Shown: positions 17,677 through 27,482, counted from the stretch's first letter. The stretch: DNA of 64,000 nt from Nitrospira sp. (GCA_029194675.1 JARFXP010000003.1:496001-560000); one strand, 5' to 3'. Translations and numbers: made by a program. Notes: generated by a model from the sequence alone, not told the origin.

Positions 17677-17865
17677 CTATATGTGAAATAGTTGCCAAAT
17701 CGCCAGTGAAACAAAGAACCAAAACAGGAATCCGACGATCTCAACGCTTACCACATGGCGCTCAAGATTACGGAAACCCGGCGGGCGTAGGATCAAGCGT
17801 CCTGTTCTTAAACAAACGACAGAGACAAAAAATTCGTAAAGCGATTCCAACAGCGCTTGAACCAT
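17677..17865 (-). CDS. Small one-helix membrane protein of unknown function
   Basis: 62 residues from the ATG at 17865, preceded by AAGGAG. A hydrophobic stretch at about 41-60 (SVEIVGFLFWFFVSLAIWQL) suggests a membrane anchor at the C-terminus. It sits between the acetyltransferase (7 bp gap) and the glyoxalase-type gene (10 bp gap), so it is probably co-transcribed with both. No family recognised. Confidence 0.5.
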   Translation of the reverse strand: MVQALLESLYEFFVSVVCLRTGRLILRPPGFRNLERHVVSVEIVGFLFWFFVSLAIWQLFHI

Positions 17866-17872
17866 TGCTTAG

Positions 17873-18343
17873 CTAACTCCTTGTTGGGCCCGCCGTCTTG
17901 CGAAGCAGGATCTCAGCACTACCCGGAATCAGAAAATTGGGCATGGGGCCGATTTCCTGATAGCCATGTTTCTTGTAAAAGGCTCGTGCTGATTCGTTGA
18001 AATCCGATACACAAGCGAAGAGATTCTTGGTCCTCTTGAAGACCAGCTCCTCGATGTGCCGCAGCAGTTGACCGCCGATTCCCTTTTGGCGAGCCCATAT
18101 CGCCACCCCCAAGAGCTCCAGATAGTCGCCCAAGAGAAACTTCTGCTTCACGATGGCGACGCCTGCCACTTTCTCTTCAAGGAGAGCGACATAACAGTCT
18201 CGCCCCTGCGGAGTCGGGCAAAAAATGCGATTCCAATCGTTCTTTGAATAACCGAGTGTCTTCCAAGGGTCGGATTCCCCCAGCAGGTGGACGACGGCAT
18301 TGCGATCGTCCGGGTCCATGTCCCTGATAACCGGGTCAGTCAT
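17873..18343 (-). CDS. GNAT-family N-acetyltransferase
   Basis: 156 residues with the acetyl-CoA-binding motif A at LLGVAIWARQKGIGGQLLRH (the Q-x-x-G-x-G loop) and motif B in SARAFYKKHGYQEIG. The C-terminus LIPGSAEILLRK completes the fold. The acceptor substrate cannot be predicted. The start overlaps the end of the upstream polysaccharide deacetylase gene by eight bases, indicating coupling. Confidence 0.87.
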   Translation of the reverse strand: MTDPVIRDMDPDDRNAVVHLLGESDPWKTLGYSKNDWNRIFCPTPQGRDCYVALLEEKVAGVAIVKQKFLLGDYLELLGVAIWARQKGIGGQLLRHIEELVFKRTKNLFACVSDFNESARAFYKKHGYQEIGPMPNFLIPGSAEILLRKTAGPTRS

Positions 18344-19055
18344 GGGTTTGGGGCTTGCAGGTCAACAACTCGCTGACGGTCATGGGTTGGAGGCCTTTAC
18401 GAGGAAGGACGTCCGTTGCCAGTTGTTCAATCACCTGTCGGGTTTGCTTACCTTTGCCGTTCGCGTGGAAGACGATGATGCTTCCCGGTTTGGCACGAGC
18501 GGCAACTCCGGTGAGAATTTGCTCGGCGGAGAGTGTGGGGTCCGGATCGCCCGATTCGATATTCCATTGGATGAATCGCAGGCGGAGCAGCTTCACCACG
18601 GCGATGGTCACGTCGTTGTATTCTCCATACGGTGGTCGAAACAACGTCGCTTCATGGGCATAACGTTCCTGCAACAGTTTGACGGGGCCGAGAATCTCCC
18701 TGCGCTGTTCGTCGGCATCGTGCATGGGAAGGTGGGCATGCACCTCACCGTGCGTGCCCACTTCAAAAAATCCTAGACCTAATAGATGGGTCACTTCCGG
18801 TTGGTGTTTTGCCATCCACGTGCCGGACATGAAGAAGGTGGCGGGGATACGATGCGTGATCAGATAGTCCATCAACGGCTGATCGTAACCGGACCCCTTA
18901 CGCACGGGACAGAGATCGAACGTCAATGCCACGCCCGGGCATGTCGGTGGGCCGGACTTGACAACTTGGGCAAGACCGTCCGGTGGAACGAATGGCCCAG
19001 AGGTCGTCACTAACAGGAGGCCTAGCAGAAGGCGTAACCGTACGTGTCGCCGCAT
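18336..19055 (-). CDS. Polysaccharide deacetylase (NodB homology), exported
   Basis: 239 residues from the ATG at 19055; a longer frame from 19214 adds a non-signal N-terminus that overlaps the divergent gene. Residues 1-29 are a signal peptide. The NodB barrel begins with VALTFDLCP: the first Asp of the usual TFDDG motif is present and the second is replaced by Leu, as in the LTFDLC subfamily. The zinc-site motif is GTHGEVHAHLP, then LFRPPYGEYNDV and GSIIVFHANGKGKQT. It should deacetylate a cell-wall or exopolysaccharide sugar in the periplasm. It leads the small operon with the acetyltransferase and the glyoxalase-type protein. Confidence 0.85.
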   Translation of the reverse strand: MRRHVRLRLLLGLLLVTTSGPFVPPDGLAQVVKSGPPTCPGVALTFDLCPVRKGSGYDQPLMDYLITHRIPATFFMSGTWMAKHQPEVTHLLGLGFFEVGTHGEVHAHLPMHDADEQRREILGPVKLLQERYAHEATLFRPPYGEYNDVTIAVVKLLRLRFIQWNIESGDPDPTLSAEQILTGVAARAKPGSIIVFHANGKGKQTRQVIEQLATDVLPRKGLQPMTVSELLTCKPQTHD

Positions 19056-19125
19056 AATGGTCAGTATACCTGAACCGGTGGAGAAGAATTGACCCTTTGC
19101 GTATTCGGCTGGTACGGTGTGATCT

Positions 19126-20286
19126 ATGCGGATGCCTTCCTGGGAAATCGGCCGAGCGTTGGGAATTCCGATCCGCATCCATGCCTCATGGTTTCTGGTC
19201 TTTCTCCTGGTCACATGGTCTCTCTCGACCAGCTATCTGCCCGAAAGTTTACCGGGCCTCACTCCCGAGCGTTACTGGGCGATGGGCGGCCTCGCGGCGG
19301 TACTGTTATTCCTCTCCGTCCTCTTGCATGAGCTCGGCCATTCTTACGTTGCGTTGTACTATCGCATCCCTATTGAAAAGATCACGCTCTTCATATTCGG
19401 CGGTGTGGCTCACATGCGGAAAGAAGCTCCGACACCCCTTGCCGAATTCCTCATTGCGTTGGCCGGTCCGGCGGTAAGCTTTGTGATCGGCGGGCTTTGT
19501 TTTGTCTTTGTGGAGCTGGCCCAGGCGATTCAACGGCAACATGGCCTTCAGGGTTGGATCATGCTCGGAGCCCTGTTGGGCTTCGTCAATATGCAACTCG
19601 GCCTCTTCAATATGATTCCGGGTTTTCCGCTGGACGGTGGGCGGGTGTTACGTGCAGGATTGTGGGCCTGGGGAAACGATTTTTATCGGGCCACCAAACA
19701 AGCCGCAGTGGTCGGTCTTGCGTTTGGATTAGTGCTTGGACTGGTCGGCCTTGTTGTGATGTACGGAGCCGTGAGCGGCGGATTGCCCGCTTCGATGGCA
19801 TCGAACGGCGGGTGGATTCTCATCATCGGTATGTTTCTCTTCGCCGCGGCTCTGGCGAGTCGTCGCCAAGCCGCCATCCGTCAGTCACTGGCGACGGTCC
19901 CTATTCGAGATTTAATGGTGACGACGGTTGTCTCAATCCCGTCGCATTGCACCCTGGATGAGGCGGTAAACCAGTACTTCCAGTCCTATGGCTACGGCGG
20001 CTTTCCGGTATTGGAGGATGGACGCCTGGTGGGACTCATCACCGTTCTTGAAATTCAGAACCTGCCGCCGTCGCTGTGGCCCTGGCGCCGGGTCGAACAG
20101 GTGATGCGCCCACATTCGGAGTCGTTGGTGATCGAGCCGGATATTCCTGTGATTCATGCCATGGAGCGCATGGCCCATGAAAGATGGGATCGATTGGTCG
20201 TCATGCAGAATGGGGAAATTGTCGGACTCGTTACCCATTCAGCCATCGTGCATTTTCTGCAGCTAAGAAATTCTTCCGGCCGATAA
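19126..20286 (+). CDS. M50 site-2 metalloprotease with CBS domains
   Basis: 386 residues. Residues 1-225 hold about six membrane segments, with the zinc motif HELGH at 68-72 and the third ligand in NMIPGFPLDGGR. The C-terminal 130 residues are two CBS domains (PIRDLMVTTVVSIPSHC; GGFPVLEDGRLVGLIT; VEQVMRPHSESLVIEPD; RLVVMQNGEIVGLVTHS). This is the SpoIVFB-like class of intramembrane proteases, in which CBS domains sense nucleotides. Its substrate is unknown. It is transcribed divergently from the deacetylase with only 70 bp between them. Confidence 0.92.
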   Translation: MRMPSWEIGRALGIPIRIHASWFLVFLLVTWSLSTSYLPESLPGLTPERYWAMGGLAAVLLFLSVLLHELGHSYVALYYRIPIEKITLFIFGGVAHMRKEAPTPLAEFLIALAGPAVSFVIGGLCFVFVELAQAIQRQHGLQGWIMLGALLGFVNMQLGLFNMIPGFPLDGGRVLRAGLWAWGNDFYRATKQAAVVGLAFGLVLGLVGLVVMYGAVSGGLPASMASNGGWILIIGMFLFAAALASRRQAAIRQSLATVPIRDLMVTTVVSIPSHCTLDEAVNQYFQSYGYGGFPVLEDGRLVGLITVLEIQNLPPSLWPWRRVEQVMRPHSESLVIEPDIPVIHAMERMAHERWDRLVVMQNGEIVGLVTHSAIVHFLQLRNSSGR

Positions 20287-20432
20287 TCAATTCATTGCTC
20301 TTCTCATGTCTTGCCCATATCCAATGACTATTGACCGATGACCAGTGACTCTTTCCCTTTCCGATCGACCGATCACCCGTCCTCCCGAGCCACGGAAGTA
20401 TCTCCTCGATGGTGCCAGCTGGACCGACTCTC

Positions 20433-21281
20433 CTAGGCCTCATAAGCCTTCGTTGTCGGCGAGACGCGGGCGGCTTGTTGCAGCTTGTGGGCGATGATGC
20501 CCCCGAAGAGGAAGAGCCCGGCGGAATAATAGACCCACAACAGCAAGAGGACGACTTCCAGCAACGATCCATAGAGCCGAGCATAGACTGTGGCATACTC
20601 GCTATAGCTGACGAACAGCAACTTGGCTGCGACCCAAAGTAGGCTAAAGATCAGGGCTCCAGCCATTGCGGCTCGCCAGCGAGGACGGCGGCGAGGAACA
20701 AGGCGGTACAATAGGCTGACGGTCAGGAATGCGAGGGCAAAGGGCAGAGTGTAGGTCAGATGAAAATCATGGGCGGCCAGGGCAACGAGATCGAGTCCCC
20801 AGAACCGAGGCGCGTAGGTGGTTAAAAAGGCGATGATTTGCGTGCCCACATACGCCATAAGCAGCAGCAGCCCGGTGGACCACAAGAGCGCGATGGAAAT
20901 TGCGGTTGAAATCAATGGGTGACGCTTTTGAGTGCTCTCAAACACCACGTTGAGCGCATAGTCGAGTTCATAAAAGACGAGGCCTCCAAACCAGAAGAAC
21001 GAGAGAAACACGAGCCACCGCACGTGTTCCAATGCACTGATCCGATGAAGCTCTTCGGCCAGCCGCTCGCCTAAAGAGGGGAGGAATCCCTTGAGGAAGC
21101 TCAGCATGAACTGTTCGCCGATGGCATTCTGACTGACGAGAAAACTGATTCCATACAGGAGGAGAAACGCGAGCGGAAACAGCGAGAGCAGCGAAAAGAA
21201 GGCCAAAGATGCGGCGAGGCTGGCGCAGCCCTGCTGCAAAAAGGACTTCAGGACGTCAAGAAGGAAACGGAGGATATTCAT
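20433..21281 (-). CDS. YihY/BrkB family inner-membrane protein
   Basis: 282 residues with six hydrophobic segments. The family hallmarks are the N-terminal GCASLAASLAFFSLLSLFPL and the central RWLVFLSFFWFGGLVFYELD, later FLTVSLLYRLVPRRRPRWR and ALIFSLLWVAAKLLFVSYSE. The function of the family is unsettled (it was once wrongly called ribonuclease BN). The gene sits downstream of the nuo operon on the same strand and 80 bp away, but need not belong to it. Confidence 0.85.
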   Translation of the reverse strand: MNILRFLLDVLKSFLQQGCASLAASLAFFSLLSLFPLAFLLLYGISFLVSQNAIGEQFMLSFLKGFLPSLGERLAEELHRISALEHVRWLVFLSFFWFGGLVFYELDYALNVVFESTQKRHPLISTAISIALLWSTGLLLLMAYVGTQIIAFLTTYAPRFWGLDLVALAAHDFHLTYTLPFALAFLTVSLLYRLVPRRRPRWRAAMAGALIFSLLWVAAKLLFVSYSEYATVYARLYGSLLEVVLLLLWVYYSAGLFLFGGIIAHKLQQAARVSPTTKAYEA

Positions 21282-21360
21282 GAGGTCTCACATGCACATG
21301 TGAGTCATTCGCATAATAGGAGTGACGCGAGAACGGAGCTGGAGGGCTATTGTAGCGGCT

Positions 21361-22827
21361 TCATCTTAATGTCGATACCGCCCGCATGGCGAGCTGCACG
21401 ACCGGATTGGGGTAGATCCCGAAGATCACCACTCCAGCCACTGCGCAGGCCAGCACGATGGAGAAGGTCGGCGACATGACCAACTGAGGAGCGCTATCCG
21501 TGACGTCACTCGGCTCACGCATGTACATGACCATCACCACTCGGAGATAGTAATAGGCCGACACGGCGGCAAAAATCAGCGCGATGACCGCCAGCCACGT
21601 CATGCCGGCTTCCACGGCAGACATAAAGACGTAAAATTTTCCGATGAATCCTGCGGTGGGAGGAATGCCCGCCAGGGAGACCATGAAGATCAACATGAGC
21701 AACGCCGCCACAGGATGACGTTTGGACAGACCGGTGAAGTCCTCGATCTCATCTCCTTCCATCCCGTCTTTGCGAAGCATGGCGGCGATGGCGAATGCGC
21801 CGAAGGTCATGAATGTGTAGAGCGCAAGATAGAGCAACACGCTTGCGATACCCGAAGAGTTTTCTAACCGTCCGGCCGCCACCACGCCGATCAAGGCATA
21901 GCCGGCATGGGCAATGCTCGAGTACGCGAGCATCCGCTTGATGTTCGTCTGCACCAACGCAACGACATTTCCCAACACCAGGGTGGCGAGGCAGATCAGG
22001 AGGAAAATGGCGGACCAGTTGGCCTTCAAGCCGCCGAGCCCCTCAATAAATACCCGGAGAAAGGCGCCGAAGCTGGCGGCTTTGGATGCCACGGCCATGA
22101 AGGCGGTGACCGAGGTTGGGGCGCCTTGATAGACGTCCGGCGTCCACATATGAAACGGCACGACGGCGAGTTTGAAGCCGAATCCAACCGCGAGGAGGAT
22201 CGTTGCGAATAACAGTAAGGGATCGTCCAGGCTCTGCCCCGCGATCGCTGTGGCAATGGCCGGAAGCCTGGTGCTTCCGGTAGCTCCATAGAGGAGTGAG
22301 ATGCCGTACAAGAGGATACCGGATGAAAAGGCGCCTAGTACGAAGTATTTGGCGGAGGCTTCAAGCGAACGAGGTTCCGATCGCTTCAGCCCCGCCATCA
22401 CGTAGAGCGCGAGGGACATAAGTTCACTACCGAGATAGATCGTCAGCAAGTCGGCTGCCGATACCATCACCATCATCCCTGCGAGAGCAAGCAGGACAAA
22501 GCCATAGTATTCGCCGAAGTACAGCCGCTCTTCCTTGAGGTACGAATGCGACAGGAGAATCGTGAGGCCGGTGACAAAATAAAGCAGCAGCTTCCAAAAG
22601 GCTCCATAGGTGTCGATGACCACCAGCCCGCTGAAAGCCTCGACGGGAGCTCGCATCTGCGAGGCCGTCAACCCCATGCAAATGGCGAGGGTTCCCAGAC
22701 TCAGCCACACCAGCCCGTCTTTGTCGGATGGGCGCAGTACCGGATCGAGCACAAGCACAATGCAGGCAGCGGTGATGACCAACAGCTCCGGCAGAACGAG
22801 GAACAGGTCTCCGACAGAGAAGGTCAT
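21361..22827 (-). CDS. nuoN: NADH-quinone oxidoreductase subunit N
   Basis: 488 residues, 14 membrane helices expected. An antiporter-like proton-pumping subunit of complex I: key Lys and Glu residues occur in LLTIYLGSELMSLALYVMAG and in FGFKLAVVPFHMWTPDVYQG, followed by TNIKRMLAYSSIAHAGYALI. It is the last gene of the operon and starts within the end of nuoM (4-base ATGA overlap). The length fits the family. Confidence 0.95.
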   Translation of the reverse strand: MTFSVGDLFLVLPELLVITAACIVLVLDPVLRPSDKDGLVWLSLGTLAICMGLTASQMRAPVEAFSGLVVIDTYGAFWKLLLYFVTGLTILLSHSYLKEERLYFGEYYGFVLLALAGMMVMVSAADLLTIYLGSELMSLALYVMAGLKRSEPRSLEASAKYFVLGAFSSGILLYGISLLYGATGSTRLPAIATAIAGQSLDDPLLLFATILLAVGFGFKLAVVPFHMWTPDVYQGAPTSVTAFMAVASKAASFGAFLRVFIEGLGGLKANWSAIFLLICLATLVLGNVVALVQTNIKRMLAYSSIAHAGYALIGVVAAGRLENSSGIASVLLYLALYTFMTFGAFAIAAMLRKDGMEGDEIEDFTGLSKRHPVAALLMLIFMVSLAGIPPTAGFIGKFYVFMSAVEAGMTWLAVIALIFAAVSAYYYLRVVMVMYMREPSDVTDSAPQLVMSPTFSIVLACAVAGVVIFGIYPNPVVQLAMRAVSTLR

Positions 22828-24428
22828 GGCTGTCTGCCCTCCGCCTCGGTACTCGTGAAGTCCGCTTCGCCGCCCGCATCGACGAGTCTGCCCGCATCGC
22901 CGACTCCGCGAGGCGTGCGAGGCGTGTGAAGCCCTTGGCTTAGGGTTGAAACCTGCTCAGAAGCCGGCGGCAAGACGCGAGCGATGACCTTCTCGACGCT
23001 TGGGTGCATGCGGGTCAGGATGGGGTTAGGGAACAACCCGATCGCAAAGATCAATACGACGAGCGGCACCAGGGTAACCGTCTCGCGCAGGTTGACATCA
23101 CGTAGTTTCGGAAGCATGTGCGGAGCCGGCACGCCGAATGCGACACGTTGAACCATCCAGAGCAAGTAGGCGGCGGCGAGGATGATTCCCAATGAGGCGA
23201 AGGCTGTGGCGATCTTGCTCCAGAGGAAGGTGCCTATCAGAACCATAAACTCCCCGACAAAACTGTTCGTGCCGGGCAATCCCAACGAAGACAATGCAAA
23301 AATGACCAGGAACGTCGCATACCGCGGCATGGGCCTAGTCAGCCCTATATTGTCCGCGATCTGGCGGCTGTGGGTGCGTTCGTAAATCACCCCCACGCAG
23401 AGAAAGAGCCCCCCGGTCGTGATCCCGTGATTTACCATCTGCATCACAGCGCCTTCGATTCCTTGAATGTTAAACATGAATAGGCCGAGCGTGACGAACC
23501 CCATGTGGCTCACGCTCGAATAGGCGATGAGCTTTTTCAGGTCGGCTTGGGCCAGCGCCATGTAGGCGCCATAGATGATGGCGATAATCGAGAGGACCAC
23601 CATCAAGGGCGTAAAGGTTTGGGATGCGTCCGGCAACATCGGCAAACTGAAGCGCACGAATCCATAGGCGCCCATCTTGAGCAGAACGCTGGCGAGAATC
23701 ACGCTGCCTGCCGTCGGCGCTTCTACGTGCGCATCGGGCAACCAGGTATGGAGAGGAAACATGGGAACCTTGACGGCGAATGCGGCGAAGAACGCGAGAA
23801 AGAGCCAGAACTGCATTGACTTGGAATAGGTGGCCTGACTCAATTGAAGAATGTCGAATGTATGGCCACCCTGAAAATACAACACCAAAATCGCGACCAG
23901 CAGCAAGACGCTGCCGGTGAAGGTATAGAGAAAGAATTTAATCGCGGCATAGAGTCGATTGGGTCCTCCCCAAACTCCTATCAGGAGGTACATGGGGATC
24001 AGCATCGCCTCCCAGAACACATAGAACAGTACGAAATCGAGAGCCGCGAACACTCCGATCATGGCGCCTTCCATGATCAGCAGCATGGCCATGAAGCTCT
24101 GGACTCTCGATTCGATGGAGTGCCAAGAAATCAGGACGCAGAGCGGCATCAGGACCGTCGTCATGAGGACCAACGGCAGACTGATGCCATCGAGACCCAG
24201 CCGATAATGAATCGGCGGCGACGAGATCCACAGGGCCGATTCCATGAACTGCATGTGGCTGGAGGAGGCATCGAACAACCACCAGAGCGGGAGTGAAATC
24301 AGTAAGTCAGCGACGGTGGCGGCGAGGGCGATGAGCCGAGCCGAGGAGTCCTTCACGAAAAAGACCGCAGCCGCTCCGATCAGCGGGAGACAGATCAGTG
24401 CCGTAAGCCAAGGAAAGGAATGTGTCAT
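22824..24428 (-). CDS. nuoM: NADH-quinone oxidoreductase subunit M
   Basis: 534 residues, antiporter-like subunit: FVLFYVFWEAMLIPMYLLIG carries the conserved Glu, KVPMFPLHTWLPDAHVEAPT the Lys region, and ADLKKLIAYSSVSHMGFVTL the second Lys. The last 40 residues (from about 495) are an unusual polar tail rich in Arg, Gly, Asp and Glu after the final helix, with sequence GLHTPRTPRGVGDAGRLVDA. This is not part of the usual NuoM and looks like a late sequence insertion. Confidence 0.95.
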   Translation of the reverse strand: MTHSFPWLTALICLPLIGAAAVFFVKDSSARLIALAATVADLLISLPLWWLFDASSSHMQFMESALWISSPPIHYRLGLDGISLPLVLMTTVLMPLCVLISWHSIESRVQSFMAMLLIMEGAMIGVFAALDFVLFYVFWEAMLIPMYLLIGVWGGPNRLYAAIKFFLYTFTGSVLLLVAILVLYFQGGHTFDILQLSQATYSKSMQFWLFLAFFAAFAVKVPMFPLHTWLPDAHVEAPTAGSVILASVLLKMGAYGFVRFSLPMLPDASQTFTPLMVVLSIIAIIYGAYMALAQADLKKLIAYSSVSHMGFVTLGLFMFNIQGIEGAVMQMVNHGITTGGLFLCVGVIYERTHSRQIADNIGLTRPMPRYATFLVIFALSSLGLPGTNSFVGEFMVLIGTFLWSKIATAFASLGIILAAAYLLWMVQRVAFGVPAPHMLPKLRDVNLRETVTLVPLVVLIFAIGLFPNPILTRMHPSVEKVIARVLPPASEQVSTLSQGLHTPRTPRGVGDAGRLVDAGGEADFTSTEAEGRQP

Positions 24429-24560
24429 CGGTTAATAGTCTTTCAGACCTCGCCACAGGCGGGTCGTTCATCATCGGTCAGTGGTCATCGGAGTGAGGCA
24501 CATGCTCTCCATGCATTGTCCTCTCCGATGACTAATGAACAGTGATCATTGACTTTCCTC
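24429..24560. repeat. Degenerate short-word repeat between nuoM and nuoL
   Basis: The 132-bp junction repeats variants of the word CGGTCAGTGGTCATCGG and GATGACTAATGAACAGTGAT, i.e. a string of TGACxAxTGATC-like units. A related run (GACCGATGACCAGTGACTC) occurs at 20333-20351. It has no coding potential. Confidence 0.5.
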
Positions 24561-26459
24561 CTAGGAAATCAGAAAGACCGTCATGATCACAACAATCCCG
24601 ACCGCCATCGCCAGCGCGTAATGCTGGGTCTGCCCGCTCTGGATCAGTCTCAATAACCATCCACCCCAGGCAACACCGCGCGCGACGCCGTTGACCGCTC
24701 CGTCGATGAGATTGACGTCGACCCGTTTCCAGAGCTCTGAAGCGGTCGTACATGTTGGTCTGACAAACAGCTGGTCGTAGGCTTCGTCGACATACCATTT
24801 ATTCAACGAGCCACGATACAGGCTGCCCAACTGTTTGGCCAAGCGCTCCGGGAGATCCGGGTTGAGCACATAGACGTAATAGGCGGCGGCAATGCCGATC
24901 AGACCCATCGCTGTCGCCGCAGCCATAATCATGAGCCCATCCGAGCCATGGTGAATAGCCGCTTCAGTTCCGGTTGAAAAGACCGGCTCCAGGAACGATG
25001 GGATGCCGAGATAACCGGTCAAAATACTGAAGAATGCCAGAATGATGAGCGGTGTGGTGATCGTTTGCGAGGGTTCATGGAGATGTTCCGCATGGTGCGG
25101 ATCAACATGGGACGTGCCCCAGAACGTCACGAACACGAGCCTGAAGCTGTAGAAGGCTGTCAGGAGAGCCGTCAGCAGCCCGAAGATCGCCAGTACCTGG
25201 CCAAGTGTACCCGACGACCAGGCGGACACGAGGATGTCATCCTTACTGAAGAATCCTGCCGTTAAAGGAAAGCCGGCGAGCGCCAGCGAACCGATCACAA
25301 ACGTCCAGTAGGTAATCGGTAACTTGTCTTTGAGGCCACCCATGTGTCGCATGTCCTGTTCATGATGCAGAGCGATAATGACAGAGCCACAGCCCAGGAA
25401 AAGCAAGGCTTTGAACGCGCCATGTGTCAATAAGTGATACATGCCGGAGGCGTAAGCTCCGAGCCCGCAAGCCATCATCATGTAACCGAGCTGACTGACC
25501 GTCGAATACGCGACCACACGTTTGATGTCGGTTTGAGTCAACGCAATCGTGGCGCCGAGGACCATCGTCGTCGCGCCTGTAATAGCGACCACGCTCATCG
25601 CGGTCGGAGAAAGGTTATAGATCGGGGCGAGACGTGCCACCATGAAGACGCCGGCTGTGACCATCGTAGCGGCATGAATGAGTGCCGAAATCGGCGTGGG
25701 CCCCTCCATCGCGTCAGGCAGCCAGACATGAAGCGGAACTTGGGCGGATTTGCCTACCGCACCGGTGAAGAGCAAGAGTGCGATAAGAGTAAAGACGGAA
25801 ACCTCCCAGGTTCCACCGAAAGGTCCGAGAAGGTTCATCGTGAGATCCTTCGCTTCGTGAGCGGCGGGGAAAATCTCGTGATAGTTGAGCGATCCGAAAC
25901 TGTACCAGACGAGCAGAAGGCCCAGCATGAACCCGAAATCGCCCACGCGATTCACCAAGAAAGCCTTGGTCGCAGCTGCACAGGCGGAAGCACGTTCGTA
26001 CCAATGGCCGATCAGCAGGTAGGAACACAGCCCCACGGCTTCCCAGAACACGAAGAGCTGCAGCAGGTTATCGGCCAAAACCAACATCAACATGGAAAAG
26101 GTGAACAGGGCGATGTAGCTGAAGAAACGGGCATAGCCCGGCTCGCCGTGCATGTAGCCGATCGTATAGACATGCACGAGCGAGCTGACACCGGTGACCA
26201 GCAAGAGCATCACGGCGGTCAGCCGGTCGATATGGAGACCGATGTGAATGTCGAGATTCCCGGATGTAAGCCAGGTATACAGCGGAACTGAAATGACGGA
26301 GCCGGAAGTCACTTCTAAAAAGGCCGCCACCGACAAGACGAGCGACAACACGACCGCCGGAACCGCGACAAGGTGGGCGCGGTCTTTAATGTGCCAGCCG
26401 GCCAGGCCTAAGATGAGAAAAGCGCCCAGCGGAAGAAGTGGGATGAGGGAATACAGCAT
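24561..26459 (-). CDS. nuoL: NADH-quinone oxidoreductase subunit L
   Basis: 632 residues, the largest antiporter-like subunit. Signature stretches: LLQLFVFWEAVGLCSYLLIG with the key Glu, KSAQVPLHVWLPDAMEGPTP with the Lys, TDIKRVVAYSTVSQLGYMMM, and FSKDDILVSAW. The C-terminal half includes the long lateral helix region and ends in a final helix near 610-632. It is separated from nuoK by a 93-bp repeat-bearing spacer. Confidence 0.96.
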   Translation of the reverse strand: MLYSLIPLLPLGAFLILGLAGWHIKDRAHLVAVPAVVLSLVLSVAAFLEVTSGSVISVPLYTWLTSGNLDIHIGLHIDRLTAVMLLLVTGVSSLVHVYTIGYMHGEPGYARFFSYIALFTFSMLMLVLADNLLQLFVFWEAVGLCSYLLIGHWYERASACAAATKAFLVNRVGDFGFMLGLLLVWYSFGSLNYHEIFPAAHEAKDLTMNLLGPFGGTWEVSVFTLIALLLFTGAVGKSAQVPLHVWLPDAMEGPTPISALIHAATMVTAGVFMVARLAPIYNLSPTAMSVVAITGATTMVLGATIALTQTDIKRVVAYSTVSQLGYMMMACGLGAYASGMYHLLTHGAFKALLFLGCGSVIIALHHEQDMRHMGGLKDKLPITYWTFVIGSLALAGFPLTAGFFSKDDILVSAWSSGTLGQVLAIFGLLTALLTAFYSFRLVFVTFWGTSHVDPHHAEHLHEPSQTITTPLIILAFFSILTGYLGIPSFLEPVFSTGTEAAIHHGSDGLMIMAAATAMGLIGIAAAYYVYVLNPDLPERLAKQLGSLYRGSLNKWYVDEAYDQLFVRPTCTTASELWKRVDVNLIDGAVNGVARGVAWGGWLLRLIQSGQTQHYALAMAVGIVVIMTVFLIS

Positions 26460-26552
26460 AAGCTCAGGAGCTGATAGCAGATGGCTGATAGCACGAGCTT
26501 CGGACCTCTGTCCGTGCCATTCGCCGTTCGCTATAAGCCATCTGGGAGTTGG
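26460..26552. repeat. Degenerate short-word repeat between nuoL and nuoK
   Basis: The spacer begins AGCTCAGGAGCTGATAGCAG and continues ATGGCTGATAGCACGAGC, repeating the word GCTGATAGC. Non-coding. Confidence 0.45.
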
Positions 26553-26855
26553 TTACCATTTCAACAGATTGAACTCTTCCACGTTGATCGTGGATCTGGA
26601 TCGGTGCAAGGCGATGATGATCGCAAGTCCGACTGCAACCTCCGCAGCCGCCACCGTCAAAGCAAAAAAAACGAACACTTGACCGCCAAGATCCTGAAGA
26701 TGGTCGGAAAACGCGACAAAGTTAATGTTGGTTGCATTCAGCATCAGCTCCACGGACAGCAGGATGACGATGATGTTGCGCCGGATGAGCACACCCACAA
26801 CGCCGGTCAGGAAGACGATGGCGCTCAAAATGAGGTAGTAAGAGATGGGAATCAT
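26553..26855 (-). CDS. nuoK: NADH-quinone oxidoreductase subunit K
   Basis: 100 residues from the ATG at 26855; an upstream in-frame extension to 26930 translates the repeat spacer and is rejected. Three membrane helices. The conserved Glu residues of the proton path lie in [18 protein letters not shown] and [20 protein letters not shown]. Length is exactly typical. Confidence 0.95.
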   Translation of the reverse strand: MIPISYYLILSAIVFLTGVVGVLIRRNIIVILLSVELMLNATNINFVAFSDHLQDLGGQVFVFFALTVAAAEVAVGLAIIIALHRSRSTINVEEFNLLKW

Positions 26856-26954
26856 CCTTGCCTCGTGAAACGTAAAACGTGAAAAGTAAACGGTTGAGAG
26901 GAAAAGGCGGCAGCCGGCAGACTCTTCCATGAACGACCGTCTAACATTTCACTC
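26856..26954. repeat. Degenerate short-word repeat between nuoK and nuoJ
   Basis: The spacer holds GTGAAACGTAAAACGTGAAA followed by AGTAAACGG, tandem variants of GTGAAACGT, and further on TTTCACTCTCATATTTCACG, the complementary word. No gene. Confidence 0.45.
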
Positions 26955-27482
26955 TCATATTTCACGGCTTTCAGAAAAGTCTCGTTTCGCGAGGACGATG
27001 GCGCCGATCATGGCCACTAAGAGAACCAAAGAGGCCACCTCGAAGGGGAATAAATAGGTTGAAAAAAGCGTCTTACCGATGGCCAACGTATTGTCGGCGG
27101 CGATGGCATCATGCGGTCCGGACCGGAGCGATGGACTGTCCGGATCGGTCGATCCCGCTCCGCCGGAGAGCAGCACGATGGACTCGATCACCAACGGCAC
27201 ACAGACAACGGCGGCGACCCGCCATTGGCTGTGGTAACGGTCGTCTTGTTTGACATTGAGCAACATGACGACGAAGAGATACAGCACGAGAATGGCTCCC
27301 GCATAGACGATGACCTGCACGGCCGCGAGGAATTCGGCATGGAGTATGACGAAGAGCCCAGCCATATGGAACAACATAACCAGTAAGGAAAGCGCGCTGT
27401 AGACGGGGTTTCTCAGCGCGACCACCAGCATGGAAGTTATGGCGATTATCCCGGCGAAGTAACCAAAAAACATCTGGGCCAT
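26955..27482 (-). CDS. nuoJ: NADH-quinone oxidoreductase subunit J
   Basis: 175 residues, five membrane helices. Family features: RNPVYSALSLLVMLFHMAGL and the glycine-rich third helix VQVIVYAGAILVLYLFVVML, which forms part of the coupling site between the peripheral and membrane arms. The ending LVAMIGAIVLAKRDF is typical. A loop of about 50 residues rich in Ser, Asp and Gly (STDPDSPSLRSG) lies before the last helix. Confidence 0.94.
   Translation of the reverse strand: MAQMFFGYFAGIIAITSMLVVALRNPVYSALSLLVMLFHMAGLFVILHAEFLAAVQVIVYAGAILVLYLFVVMLLNVKQDDRYHSQWRVAAVVCVPLVIESIVLLSGGAGSTDPDSPSLRSGPHDAIAADNTLAIGKTLFSTYLFPFEVASLVLLVAMIGAIVLAKRDFSESREI

Noticed and set aside
24429-24560. CRISPR-like array in nuo spacers
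   Set aside because: Repeats are short, degenerate and without regular spacers; no cas genes are present.
25434-26291. Plus-strand open frame of 285 codons
   Set aside because: Antisense of nuoL, His/Glu/Arg-rich as expected of a complement of membrane-protein codons.
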